Assembly (NCBI RefSeq): GCF_963675965.1 | Contig: NZ_OY780935.1 | Coordinates: 752,001 to 816,000, forward strand | DNA: 64,000 bases | Direction of reading: 5' to 3' | From: an uncultured Celeribacter sp. | Lineage (GTDB): Bacteria; Pseudomonadota; Alphaproteobacteria; Rhodobacterales; Rhodobacteraceae | Shown here: positions 35,008 through 42,975 of the stretch, piece after piece | Layout: every line of letters begins with the position of its first letter | Numbering within the stretch: the stretch's first letter is position 1 | The notes under the pieces: model-generated | The model's input: the letters and a program-made list of their open reading frames with translations, nothing else | What the model was told of the DNA's origin: nothing | Databases searched by the model: none | Position numbers and translations under genes: made by a program

Positions 35008-36239
35008 CCAATGACCGCTAATGGGATGTACCGGCTGCTTCACCCGGCAGGTTAGGCTGAGCCTATTTCTGCAAACAGGAGAAGTAGCATGGCGAAGAAC
35101 GAGTTTGATGAACTGATGTCGATCGGGATCGATATTGGCAAAGACACATTCCACTTGGTGGGCTTCGATCAGGCGGGGCAGCGGGTCCTGCGGAAACAGA
35201 TCAAGCGCCTCGCGTTAGTCGCGACATTTGAGGAGTTGCCGCGTTGTGTGGTGGGCATGGAAGCCTGCTTGAGTGCGCATTTCGTCAGTCGAACATTGCG
35301 CAAATTGGGCTTTGAGCCCCGTATCATCCCAGCGATCTATGTGAAGCCTTTCAACAAGGGACAAAAGAACGACTACAATGACGCGGAAGCGATTGCAGAG
35401 GCGGCGCTGCGTCCGAACTTGAAGGCCGTATCTGAGAAGAGCCAGGATCAGCTCGACCTGCAAGCTTTGCATCGTGTGCGATCACGTTTGGTGTCGCGCC
35501 GAACAGCGACGATCAATCAAATCCGGGCCTTCTTGATCGAGCAGGGCATCACGGTCCGCAAAGGTCTGCGCGCTTTGAAGAATTCCTTTGAAACGATATT
35601 GGAGGAGCGCAAAGACGAAATCTCACCCAGGATGCGTTCGATCCTGATCGGTCTTTATGGGGACTGGATGTGGATGGATGATCGCATCGACAAGGTCTCG
35701 CAGGAGATCGAAGAGATCAGCCGAACCGAGGAGAACTGTGTCAACGTCATGACCGTTCCTGGAATTGGTCCGATGATCTCGACAGCAATGGTCGCTTCCA
35801 TCGGTGAGGGAGAAGCGTTTGATCGAGGTCGGGATTTTGCGGCATGGATCGGGTTGGTACCCCGTCAATATAGCACCGGGGGCAGAACGGTGCTTGGACG
35901 CATATCCAAACGCGGCAGTCGATATCTGCGGATGCTGTTCGTTCAGGCAGCAAAGATCATCATGATGCGACCCCACCGCTGGCCCGACTTCAGTTTTGGT
36001 GAATGGCTCGCACGCGCTTCCGAACGCATGCATCGCAATAAGGCAGCCGTCGCACTCGCCAACAAGCTGGCCCGGATGGCCTGGAGCATTTTGAAACATA
36101 AAACGGCGTTCGACGCCCCGAGAGACGAGGTTGCAATCGGCGTTTAACGAACCGAAGCAATCCAAAGGAGTTCGCGATAGATCGAAAGCATGGAACGGAA
36201 ATATTACGCCCCCAGAGTCTGACGGCCCATTAGGTCATT
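35008..36239 (+). mobile_element. IS110/IS1111-type insertion sequence
   Basis: The transposase gene is flanked by matching subterminal inverted repeats: CCAATGACCGCTAATGGG at 35008-35025 and CCCATTAG-GTCATT at 36226-36239 (two-base gap). Subterminal repeats are a feature of the IS1111 subgroup. True ends lie a few bases outside. The left non-coding flank is about 60-220 bases and the right about 80-100 bases, one of which should encode a bridge RNA. Confidence 0.72.
35089..36147 (+). CDS. IS110-family transposase (DEDD recombinase)
   Basis: 352 residues, full length. The N-terminal RuvC-like DEDD domain shows D15 (IGIDIGKDTF), E58 (GMEAC) and D95/D98 (NDYNDAEA). The C-terminal Tnp domain carries VPGIGPMISTAMV and the serine-bearing YSTGG...LGRISKRGSRYLR block. 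Start supported by AGGAGAAG upstream. No disabling mutation seen, so the enzyme may be active. Family members use a bridge RNA to choose donor and target. Confidence 0.95.
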   Translation: MAKNEFDELMSIGIDIGKDTFHLVGFDQAGQRVLRKQIKRLALVATFEELPRCVVGMEACLSAHFVSRTLRKLGFEPRIIPAIYVKPFNKGQKNDYNDAEAIAEAALRPNLKAVSEKSQDQLDLQALHRVRSRLVSRRTATINQIRAFLIEQGITVRKGLRALKNSFETILEERKDEISPRMRSILIGLYGDWMWMDDRIDKVSQEIEEISRTEENCVNVMTVPGIGPMISTAMVASIGEGEAFDRGRDFAAWIGLVPRQYSTGGRTVLGRISKRGSRYLRMLFVQAAKIIMMRPHRWPDFSFGEWLARASERMHRNKAAVALANKLARMAWSILKHKTAFDAPRDEVAIGV

Positions 36240-36548
36240 ATCGACCTGTCCGCTAATGAGATCACGGCGCGTGCGTAACCCCAACAAGGCCACGACCCGC
36301 GTGTCGATCAACAGGCCGGATACATATGAGCGACTTCCGAGAACATGCCAGAAAATCACTTGCGAACAGCAGCCGGTACATACAAAAGGGCCGACTGCGG
36401 ACCTTGGCCTGCCAGATCATACGGCACGATGTCGCCAGCGTCCGGTTTGACGAATCTCCGCTGCAGCGATGGCAAACCCACCCTCCATCACTCCAGACGA
36501 GCATCCGCAGCGCCCCGCGAATGCCCGCCCTGAGCTGAGGCCTGCCCC
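36240..36548. other. Non-coding junction between IS110 element and phage-like region
   Basis: About 310 bases with only short, unsupported frames. It is the junction where structural or late genes of an ancestral phage would be expected if it had been deleted. No IS end or known repeat recognised beyond the IS flank. Confidence 0.4.
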
Positions 36549-37283
36549 TCACCGCGCCATGCGGTCCAGACAGTCGGCCAGGGCCTTGCGGCAGCGGGCG
36601 AGGTGGCGGGTGGAGGCGGACCAGCCGAGGTCGCGCAGCACCTGTGTGGGCGTGTGCTGCGCAAGGCAGACCCGGTCCAGCAGGTCCAGCGCCATGACCC
36701 GACGGCCCGTGCCATCCTTGCGCGCCAGCACCACGGCTGCGGCGCCGGTGACCGGATCGAACCCGGCCTGACGTCGCAGCCGTTCGATCTCGCGCCCCTC
36801 CTGTAGGTAGCTGTCCATGAAGGCCCCCTGCCCGCCGCTGCCGCCCGAGCCGCCGTGGGCGCTTTCCATCGAGCTGCATTTCATCGCCCCTTTGGAGTGA
36901 CGTTCCACCAGCCCGGCATAGCGCCGCGCCGTGGCAATCTGCGCCCGCGTGAACTGCGTGCGTCGCGCGCGCACCGCCATCAGATCGAAGACATCGCAGA
37001 TCTGCGCCGCCTTGCGCCCCTCATAGCCCAGATCATGACGCTCGACCCTGTTGCCGCCCTCAGGCCTGTTTGCATTCCCGGGCTTCTGCCCATCCTCGGG
37101 CGTGTTAACCACCCGGCGGGCCACCGGCGTGACCAGACGGATCGCCCCGCGCGCCGGGGCCTCGGCCATCTCCGTCCCGCAGGCGCGCGGCACCTGCCCC
37201 TGTGCCTTCACCCGCGCCACCGCCTGCGCCTCGGCTCTGACCCGTGCCTGACGTTCTGCCACGCTGACAAATCTCACCTTCAT
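36549..37283 (-). CDS. Phage-type protein with C-terminal helix-turn-helix-like region
   Basis: 244 residues from ATG 37283, which overlaps the stop of the upstream gene (ATGA). The N-terminal half is basic and Ala/Arg-rich; the middle has FDLMAVRARRTQFTRAQIATARRYAGL. A Gly/Ser linker leads to a C-terminal region with DLGWSASTRHLARCRKAL, which resembles a helix-turn-helix. As the last gene of the leftward block it could be a late regulator, but I do not recognise a family. Confidence 0.6.
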   Translation of the reverse strand: MKVRFVSVAERQARVRAEAQAVARVKAQGQVPRACGTEMAEAPARGAIRLVTPVARRVVNTPEDGQKPGNANRPEGGNRVERHDLGYEGRKAAQICDVFDLMAVRARRTQFTRAQIATARRYAGLVERHSKGAMKCSSMESAHGGSGGSGGQGAFMDSYLQEGREIERLRRQAGFDPVTGAAAVVLARKDGTGRRVMALDLLDRVCLAQHTPTQVLRDLGWSASTRHLARCRKALADCLDRMAR

Positions 37284-37906
37284 GATGTCGCCCCCTGCTC
37301 CCGTTCCCTCTTGCCTTCCAGCACCAGCGCTTCGGCCTCCGCCCGCAGCCGGTGATAGCCCTCCAGCCAGTCCCGGTCTGTCGCGGGCGCCACGTTGCGC
37401 TTGATCTGATCCGCAATCACCCGCGCCCGGTCGCGGTTGCGCGCCGCGCGGTCTTTCAGCTGCAGCACCTGGTGGCGCGAGGGCGGCGGGCCGAGCCTGC
37501 GCGCCTCCGCGTAAAGCTCCAGCACATAGCCCCCTTCCAGTGCCGCCTCCCCGGCCCGCGACTTCATCAGGCTGATCAGATAGGCGTTGTCGCGCGGCGG
37601 AGGGGTTTCCATCGACCAGGCCGTGCGCAGGATCAGGTTCTCGACCGGCCAGATCTGCCCCTCGCCCGCCATCCGCACCAGATACATCGCCAGCCCCTGC
37701 AGCCCGCGATCCGACATGTAGCCCAGCTTGTCCGCCAGACGGGTCAGCATCTTCTCGTGGTCCGCCACGCTCCTGCCCCGCTTGCGCTGCATGCCCCCCG
37801 CCTCCAGCGGTGTGATCAAAAGCCTGCGCACACGCCCCCGCCCGCTCTCGGACTGCACCTGTCCTGCCTGCTGCCCCGCCTGCTGCTCTTTGCCTGCCTC
37901 TGCCAT
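37280..37906 (-). CDS. Phage-like helical protein, function unknown
   Basis: 208 residues from ATG 37906, preceded by AAAGGGGG. A TTG seven codons upstream is less likely. The sequence has a Gln-rich basic N-terminus, then HEKMLTRLADKLGYMSDRGL and a helical region ending in RLRAEAEALVLEGKRE. No domain recognised. The stop overlaps the next start by 4 bases. About 160 bases separate it from the upstream DUF1376-like gene. Confidence 0.6.
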   Translation of the reverse strand: MAEAGKEQQAGQQAGQVQSESGRGRVRRLLITPLEAGGMQRKRGRSVADHEKMLTRLADKLGYMSDRGLQGLAMYLVRMAGEGQIWPVENLILRTAWSMETPPPRDNAYLISLMKSRAGEAALEGGYVLELYAEARRLGPPPSRHQVLQLKDRAARNRDRARVIADQIKRNVAPATDRDWLEGYHRLRAEAEALVLEGKREREQGATS

Positions 37907-38065
37907 CTCTGCCCCCTTTCTCTGCAAAATCCCGACTTATCCACAGCGCGCCCCGCCAGACCGTCCGGCGAGTGCCAATGTCTTTTTCAATGTCTCTGTC
38001 TATGTCCCTGTCGTGCCGGACAGTCTGAGACTGTCTTGAACTGTCTTCAGGACACTTGGGGACAT

Positions 38066-38698
38066 TTACTCTTTGCGGCGAAACCCAAGGCCGAGACGAT
38101 GATCCGCCCAGGCCCGGATGCCCTTCTCGATCCAGCTCGACGCCCGATAATTGACGCTCTGGTTCAGAAGCCATTCATCGATCCAGCGCACGGCGGCGTC
38201 GTTCTCCGCCAGTTTGGCATCATAGCCCGCCAGCGAGATCCGCAGCCGCTGAATGCGCTTCGCGGCATTGGCCGCCTCATTCTTCGCGCGATTGTCTTCG
38301 CGCCGCGCCATGGCCTCAGTCAGGGTCCGCAGCACCATCGGGTGGAACAGCCGCACCTCTCCGCCGTCGCACTCACAGCGCGTCCAGTTGTGCAATGGGC
38401 CATACGGCAGGCGGCACAGCGTCTCGAAACGCTCGCGCTCCACCATCAGCATCTTGGCCAGCAAAACGACATCATCGGGCAAGGTGCCGATCGGCGACTG
38501 ATCATAGGAGATCCAGATCAGATCGAGATAATGCGCCCGGCACTCCGCATCGCCGCGCAACCGCATGTCCGAGTTGAGCCAGCGCCTGCGCTCCCATGGC
38601 ACGAAGTGATGGCTGTCCAGCCGATCTTCGATCCCATAGGGGTAGCGCGGCAGACCCGCGCCCGCGTCACTTCCTGCCACAACAGTCAGTCCTGTCAT
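38066..38698 (-). CDS. DUF1376-like phage replication-region protein
   Basis: 210 residues. The segment LDLIWISYDQSPIGTLPDDVVLLAKML, with W and PDD at typical spacing, resembles DUF1376 proteins found beside phage replication genes. The C-terminal half is helical and basic (NRAKNEAANAAKRIQRLRISL). The start ATG overlaps the upstream stop (ATGA). A role in element replication or loading is suggested by context only. Confidence 0.6.
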   Translation of the reverse strand: MTGLTVVAGSDAGAGLPRYPYGIEDRLDSHHFVPWERRRWLNSDMRLRGDAECRAHYLDLIWISYDQSPIGTLPDDVVLLAKMLMVERERFETLCRLPYGPLHNWTRCECDGGEVRLFHPMVLRTLTEAMARREDNRAKNEAANAAKRIQRLRISLAGYDAKLAENDAAVRWIDEWLLNQSVNYRASSWIEKGIRAWADHRLGLGFRRKE

Positions 38699-39180
38699 CC
38701 CCAGACCTCCACTTCAAAGCGCAGCCCGGCGGCGCGCAGGGTTTCGACTTCGGCCAGCACGATGGCGGGATCGATGCCCACCAGATCGCAGATGATGTCG
38801 AAGTCCTCGGAGCCCAGCCACAGTTCGGCAGACTTCTGGGACAGGTCCGCGCGCTTGCTGAACACCTGACTGCTGCGCGCACCAAAGCCGAGCGCGACGT
38901 TGACGTTCTCGACCAGCACCGCCAGCCAGAGCCGTTGCATCCGGCCCGGGTCATAGAGCGCCCGGTTCTGGTCCGTCTCCCCGGAGCCGTCGCGCGGCCT
39001 CTCCGGTGCGGTTTGGGTGTGCTCTGTGTGATCAGGGTGGATCTCGTGACCGGCGGCATCGCTCCCGGCATCCCCTCCCACAGGGGCGACACCGCGCGTC
39101 CCCAGCGCGGTGTCGCCCGGCGGAACGCAACTGCCCGTATGCGCTCGACGCCCCTCAAACTCTGTGTCCATCCGCGTCAT
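38695..39180 (-). CDS. Phage-like hypothetical protein
   Basis: 161 residues from ATG 39180, coupled by ATGA to the upstream gene. ATG 39171 is an alternative. The N-terminal 75 residues are polar and disordered-looking. The C-terminal part is compact and helical (YDPGRMQRLWLAVLVENVNV, then DIICDLVGIDPAIVLAEVETL), with a possible small DNA-binding fold at the end. Long spurious frames extend further upstream. Family not recognised. Confidence 0.6.
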   Translation of the reverse strand: MTRMDTEFEGRRAHTGSCVPPGDTALGTRGVAPVGGDAGSDAAGHEIHPDHTEHTQTAPERPRDGSGETDQNRALYDPGRMQRLWLAVLVENVNVALGFGARSSQVFSKRADLSQKSAELWLGSEDFDIICDLVGIDPAIVLAEVETLRAAGLRFEVEVWG

Positions 39181-39650
39181 CCCCGCCCCTCCAGGCGCTC
39201 CAGCAGCCCGGCGCGCAGCCGGGCCGTCGCCTTGGAGAGGCGCGACAGGCTTTCGATCATCTGGCGGGTTTCCGCCTCGGTGTAGCCCGTGGGATCCGGC
39301 GAGGCCTCGGAATGGGCGAAGGCATGGTCGCGTAGCACCTCGGCGAACTCGGCGGTCAGGTCGTGGATCGCCACGCTCTCCATCCCGCTCAGGTCGACCG
39401 GCTGGAAGAACCCGCCCGCCAGCGTCGAGAAATGTTGCGCCATCGGCAGCGCCGCCGCCCGGTGCATCCGCCCCAGACGGTCCAGATAGTTGACCCCCAG
39501 CCCGCCGGGGCGCGCCTCGTCCACTGCCGTGCCGTAAGACAGCGTCGACACCGACACCCCCAGATCCACCGAAGCGCATTCCAGCCCCCCGATCCCCGAA
39601 AACACAGACCGCACCGCGCTCTGTATCGACCCCGCCCGAACACCACGCAT
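39177..39650 (-). CDS. Phage regulator, CII-like (tentative)
   Basis: 157 residues from ATG 39650. The N-terminal half SIQSAVRSVFSGIGGLEC, then VDLGVSVSTLS, DEARPGGLGVNYLDRLGRM and ALPMAQHFSTLAGG, follows the helical layout of phage CII/CP76-type regulators. These bind DNA through a bacterial-domain-like HTH and control lysogeny or replication genes. It is the first long gene of the leftward block, one gene downstream of the probable repressor. Confidence 0.5.
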   Translation of the reverse strand: MRGVRAGSIQSAVRSVFSGIGGLECASVDLGVSVSTLSYGTAVDEARPGGLGVNYLDRLGRMHRAAALPMAQHFSTLAGGFFQPVDLSGMESVAIHDLTAEFAEVLRDHAFAHSEASPDPTGYTEAETRQMIESLSRLSKATARLRAGLLERLEGRG

Positions 39651-39755
39651 GTTAAAAACCCCCTGTTGTGTTGACGTGACAGAACACCCCGCATGCCGGA
39701 ACATCGGGGGGATCAGTGAGAAAGCTGGAGCAATGGAAATGCGCGAAACCCCGGA

Positions 39756-39953
39756 TCATGCGGCACTCCGGTCAGAAGCAGCGGAGATATATGCGCGCAC
39801 CCGGTCCGCAACATGCATGGTCGGGCTGGACCTGCCAGTCTTCCATGCCTGCCATGTGCCCCATTTTGCATTGATCGCAGACCGCAAAATGGACTGCGGA
39901 GAGCGACCGACACGGGACGCATAGGTTTCGATGTCTGAGATGAACTGCTCCAT
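39756..39953 (-). CDS. Small phage-repressor-like DNA-binding protein (tentative)
   Basis: 65 residues from ATG 39953. It is helical and basic: ISDIETYASRVGRSPQSILRS, then AKWGTWQAWKTGRSSPTM. This resembles short HTH proteins found at the switch region of Rhodobacteraceae prophages. It is divergent from the rightward early block across a 62-base gap, the usual place for a repressor. The ribosome-binding site is weak. Confidence 0.55.
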   Translation of the reverse strand: MEQFISDIETYASRVGRSPQSILRSAINAKWGTWQAWKTGRSSPTMHVADRVRAYISAASDRSAA

Positions 39954-40015
39954 GAATCGCAAAATGGGGGAACTCTCCCTTCCATATTGCCTCCCATTAC
40001 ACAGGAGGCATCACG
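39954..40015. promoter_or_regulatory. Divergent switch region of the phage-like element
   Basis: 62 bases between the leftward repressor-like gene and the rightward early operon. It contains the short inverted motif GGGAACTCTCCC and the AGGAGG site of the rightward gene. Probable operator and promoters, unproven. Confidence 0.4.
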
Positions 40016-40207
40016 ATGCAGATTTCCCGACTTGCAACCACGCCTGAAGGTGCGCGGCAGATTGCCCTCAGCGGGCAGAGCTATTCCCAGACCCTCCGCG
40101 CCCTCGCCTGGCGCACGCTCAAGGCCGAGCGCGGCCAGACCATGAACTCGGCCCGCATGCTGGTGCTCAGCATGGCATCCAGCCACCACGGGGGGACTGC
40201 GGCATGA
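40016..40207 (+). CDS. Small protein, first gene of rightward early operon
   Basis: 63 residues with an AGGAGG site seven bases before the start. The sequence MQISRLATTPEGARQIALS followed by YSQTLRALAWRTLKAERGQ is helical and basic. No family recognised. The stop overlaps the next start (ATGA). Confidence 0.6.
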   Translation: MQISRLATTPEGARQIALSGQSYSQTLRALAWRTLKAERGQTMNSARMLVLSMASSHHGGTAA

Positions 40208-40314
40208 GTTCGTTTTTCCTCTTTGTCGGCTTTGGCTTTGCCGCCCTTGGCACGGTCATGCTGATCCGGCTCAACGGTGAGCTGGACGGTGTGAAGAAAC
40301 GGGGGCGCAAATGA
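40204..40314 (+). CDS. 36-residue predicted membrane protein
   Basis: Too short for most gene finders. MSSFFLFVGFGFAALGTVM is a clear transmembrane helix, followed by a polar tail ending KKRGRK, which suggests an N-out/C-in topology. It is joined to both neighbours by 4-base overlaps (ATGA at 40204 and at 40311), which argues that it is translated. Confidence 0.6.
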   Translation: MSSFFLFVGFGFAALGTVMLIRLNGELDGVKKRGRK

Positions 40315-40598
40315 TCGCGCTCCTGTCCCATCTCGCCGCCCTGCCCCTTGCCGAGCGCAAGGCCGAGCTGCGCGTGCTGGCCGGACTGCGTGGTCCCGAG
40401 TTCGCCCGTTATGTCCGCAACCGTCTCTGGGCCCGGATCTGGGGACTTGAGGCCGAGCTGCGCCGCTCTCGCGCCATTCATCGCCGCCGCGCGCTCCTGC
40501 GCCTGCGCAACCGCAATGCGCAGCGGGCTGCTCTGCGGCCTGAGCTGCTGGAAGATCTGCAAGCCAAGCGCCCCCAGCGTCGCGAGGTGGCGCAATGA
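40311..40598 (+). CDS. Arg-rich helical protein, function unknown
   Basis: 95 residues, about one quarter arginine. Predicted as long amphipathic helices (LAERKAELRVLAGLRGPEF; AELRRSRAIHRRRALLRLR). Coupled by ATGA overlaps on both sides. Possibly nucleic-acid-binding. No family recognised. Confidence 0.6.
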   Translation: MIALLSHLAALPLAERKAELRVLAGLRGPEFARYVRNRLWARIWGLEAELRRSRAIHRRRALLRLRNRNAQRAALRPELLEDLQAKRPQRREVAQ

Positions 40599-40873
40599 CC
40601 GCTGACATCGAAAACCGCCTGCGCCGCTTTCGCGACCGGCTGGTGGAACTGGACTGGGGAGAGCGCTTTGACGCGGTCCAGAATGAGGTGATCGAGAACG
40701 GCGGCACCTATGCCCGGTCCCGCGCCCCATGGCCTGCGCCCTGTCTGTACGAGCTGACGCTCCATGGCATCACCGCCCATGGCGCGGGCGAACTGGACGC
40801 GATCAGCAACTGGATCAAGGGCGCCGACCGTCTGCTGAGTGTCGCGGTTCAGGCCGAGGAGGACGCGGCATGA
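40595..40873 (+). CDS. Small phage-like protein
   Basis: 92 residues, acidic. LVELDWGERFDAVQNEVIENG at the start and a Trp/Tyr-containing centre (APWPAPCLYELTLHGITAHG). Coupled by ATGA overlaps with both neighbours. No family recognised. Confidence 0.6.
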   Translation: MTADIENRLRRFRDRLVELDWGERFDAVQNEVIENGGTYARSRAPWPAPCLYELTLHGITAHGAGELDAISNWIKGADRLLSVAVQAEEDAA

Positions 40874-41136
40874 GCAAACAGCCTTTCGACACCCTGCCCC
40901 TGCCGCAGCAGGCCGGGATCATGTGCAACGATCCCCGCTTTCAGGCCTTTGCCGCAATCCGCTCCGGCATGCCGGGCCAGAGCTTCACCACGAGCGATGC
41001 CGCCGCCTATCTGCGCGAGGTCTGCCAGATCCCCAGTCGCCGCGATCTCACCACCAGTGAGGCCGCCCGGACCAAATTCGCCGCCCTGCGCACCGACTTC
41101 GACGCATGGTCCGGCAAGATCGCAAAACACCGCTGA
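40870..41136 (+). CDS. Small phage-like protein
   Basis: 88 residues from ATG 40870, coupled to the previous gene by ATGA. It contains FAAIRSGMPGQSFTTSDAAAY, AYLREVCQIPSRRDL and FDAWSGKIAKHR. The layout suggests a small helical domain. Family not recognised. Confidence 0.6.
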   Translation: MSKQPFDTLPLPQQAGIMCNDPRFQAFAAIRSGMPGQSFTTSDAAAYLREVCQIPSRRDLTTSEAARTKFAALRTDFDAWSGKIAKHR

Positions 41137-41144
41137 GGCCAGAT

Positions 41145-41690
41145 ATGATGATGACCCAAACACCCGACATGGATCCGCTTTACACGCAGGCTGTGCACCT
41201 CGTGATCGGGGAGCAGCGCTGCTCGACCTCACACATCCAGAACAGGCTCGCCATTGGCTACAACAAGGCCGCGCGCCTCGTGGAGCGCATGGAAGAGGAC
41301 GGGATTGTCACCTCTGCCGATCATGTCGGGCGGCGCGATGTGGTGGCTGCAGAGCTGCCCGAGGCCTTTGCCCAGGAGATCGACAGTCGGCGCCTCTCGG
41401 GGTCCGGCCTGCCGATGAAGGAAACTGCAGCTGACCGCGACGTCACAAACACCGCCTTTCGCGTGGCTGCCGACGAGCTGCGCCAGTTCATCGAACGCTT
41501 TGAGCGGCTGGAGCTGGAAAAGAAAGAGATCACCGATCAGCAGAAAGAGGTGATGGCCAGTGCCAAAGCCCGTGGCTACGACACAAAGGCCATGCGCCGG
41601 ATCATCGCCCTGCGCAAGAAGTCCTCCGACGAGATCGCAGAGGAAGAGGCCATTCTCGACATGTACAAAGACGCCCTCGGGATGCGCTGA
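41145..41690 (+). CDS. FtsK-gamma winged helix fused to GapR (DUF2312) domain
   Basis: 181 residues. Residues about 8-55 (DPLYTQAVHLVIGEQRCSTS, IQNRLAIGYNKAARLVERME) are the gamma winged helix of FtsK/SpoIIIE, the part that reads polar KOPS-type sequences; the motor domains are absent. Residues about 105-180 (RQFIERFERLELEKKEITDQ, AKARGYDTKAMRRIIALRKK) are a GapR/DUF2312 domain, which in Caulobacter wraps overtwisted DNA ahead of forks. Three tandem ATGs at 41145-41153 make the exact start uncertain. A role in element replication, segregation or chromosome docking is inferred. Confidence 0.82.
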   Translation: MMMTQTPDMDPLYTQAVHLVIGEQRCSTSHIQNRLAIGYNKAARLVERMEEDGIVTSADHVGRRDVVAAELPEAFAQEIDSRRLSGSGLPMKETAADRDVTNTAFRVAADELRQFIERFERLELEKKEITDQQKEVMASAKARGYDTKAMRRIIALRKKSSDEIAEEEAILDMYKDALGMR

Positions 41691-41761
41691 CCCATCGGTG
41701 CGGGCCGACAGAGTGCGGCCCCATCCCATGTGACAGACCGACCCTTCAAGGAATTACGCCC

Positions 41762-41965
41762 ATGACATTTACCCCTGCCGAACAGAAAACCATTCCGCTC
41801 CTGACACAGCCCGAGAAGATCGCCGCACAGCGCCTCGGCGTCAGCCTCTCGGCCCTGAAGTTCCACAAGGTCAACATCCTGCGCAAACTCGGCGTGCGCA
41901 ATGCGCTCTCCGCCGTCGCCCTGCTGGCCCGGCACGGCCACGCCTTCGAGATCATGGAGGCCTGA
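41762..41965 (+). CDS. Minimal LuxR-type helix-turn-helix protein
   Basis: 67 residues consisting almost only of a LuxR/GerE HTH: IAAQRLGVSLSALKFHKVNI, then LRKLGVRNALSAVALLAR. There is no receiver or ligand domain. It probably acts as a small transcription factor of the element. GGAATTACGCCC precedes the start; a 71-base gap separates it from the FtsK-gamma/GapR gene. Confidence 0.75.
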   Translation: MTFTPAEQKTIPLLTQPEKIAAQRLGVSLSALKFHKVNILRKLGVRNALSAVALLARHGHAFEIMEA

Positions 41966-41968
41966 GAC

Positions 41969-42619
41969 ATGCCCCGCGTTCTGATCGGCTGCGAGACCTC
42001 CGGCATCGTACGCAACGCCTTTCTGGCGGCGGGCTGTGATGCCTGGTCCTGCGACCTGCTGCCCTCAGACGACCGTTCGAACCGCCATATCACCGGCGAC
42101 ATTCGCGAGGTCATGCAGGGCCGCTGGGATCTGATGGCGGTCATGCATCCGCCCTGCACCCGGCTGTGCAATTCCGGCGTGCGCTGGCTGACGCGGCCCC
42201 CGCGCGGTCGCAGCCTTCCCGAGATGTGGCACGAGCTGGACGAAGGCGCTGCGCTGTTCTCGGCTCTCTGGAACGCCGCTCACATCCCCTGCCGCGCCAT
42301 CGAGAACCCGGTGATGCACCGCCACGCCAAGGCGCGCATCACCAACTACCGCCCGCCCGCGCAGACGGTGCAGCCCTGGCAGTTCGGCACGGAGGACACC
42401 GGGCCGGACAATGAGCGCAAGCGCACCTGTTTCTGGCTGCACAACCTGCCGCCCCTGCGCCCAACGGGCACTCTGGATGGCCGCACTGCCCGCGCCAGCG
42501 TGCATCACGCCTCCCCCGGACCCGAGCGCTGGAAGCTGCGCTCCAAATTCTTCCCCGGCCTCGCCGCCGCCATGGCCGACCAATGGGGTCGCGCCGCACA
42601 GCAAAGGAGCGCAGCATGA
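41969..42619 (+). CDS. Phage-type DNA cytosine methyltransferase-like protein
   Basis: 216 residues. The N-terminal SAM-like motif VLIGCETSGIVRNAFLAAG is followed by WSCDLLP, then MHPPCTRLCNSG (motif IV, PPC) and AIENPVMHRHA (ENV-like motif VI). This is the small C5-methyltransferase-like family common in phages, sometimes annotated as Dcm-like. The target-recognition region is very short, so activity is not certain. It starts 4 bases after the LuxR-type gene and overlaps the next start. Confidence 0.72.
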   Translation: MPRVLIGCETSGIVRNAFLAAGCDAWSCDLLPSDDRSNRHITGDIREVMQGRWDLMAVMHPPCTRLCNSGVRWLTRPPRGRSLPEMWHELDEGAALFSALWNAAHIPCRAIENPVMHRHAKARITNYRPPAQTVQPWQFGTEDTGPDNERKRTCFWLHNLPPLRPTGTLDGRTARASVHHASPGPERWKLRSKFFPGLAAAMADQWGRAAQQRSAA

Positions 42620-42975
42620 TGGCATCCACACCGACCCCCACCCTGGGCATGGCCGAACTGGCCCGGCGCGAGAACGAGGCGATGCGCCGCCGCTGCGGTA
42701 TCACCGCGCCGATGACCTGTTCGATGTTCAACCCGAATACGCAGGCCGCACCGGGCGGCACCGCAGGGCAATCTCAGCAGAAAGAGGCCGTGCTGCGCTA
42801 TCTGGCCGACGGCCAGCGCCGCATCACCAGCGAGATCGCGCAGGCCATCGCCTATCCACTTCACCGCACGCCCGCCCTGTTGAGCAAAATGGCAGCGGAG
42901 GGTCGCGTGGCAAAGGTGGGCCGCATGAGCCTCAAAGACCGCCGCCCGGTCTCCGTCTGGGAGCGCGTACAATGA
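42616..42975 (+). CDS. Winged-helix phage-like protein
   Basis: 119 residues from ATG 42616 (second ATG 42619). A Pro/Thr-rich N-terminus with MAELARRENEAMRRRCG precedes a winged helix: KEAVLRYLADGQRRITSEIA, then HRTPALLSKMAAEGRVAKV. It probably binds DNA. A 22-base segment near its 5' end (42650-42671) matches CRISPR spacer 35 with one mismatch. Coupled to both neighbours by overlaps. Confidence 0.68.
   Translation: MMASTPTPTLGMAELARRENEAMRRRCGITAPMTCSMFNPNTQAAPGGTAGQSQQKEAVLRYLADGQRRITSEIAQAIAYPLHRTPALLSKMAAEGRVAKVGRMSLKDRRPVSVWERVQ

Noticed and set aside
36549..38174. 541-codon single minus-strand frame
   Set aside because: Its upstream two thirds is an out-of-frame reading of the 37280-37906 gene (Gly/Ala/Arg-rich). 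Only the part from 37283 is protein-like.
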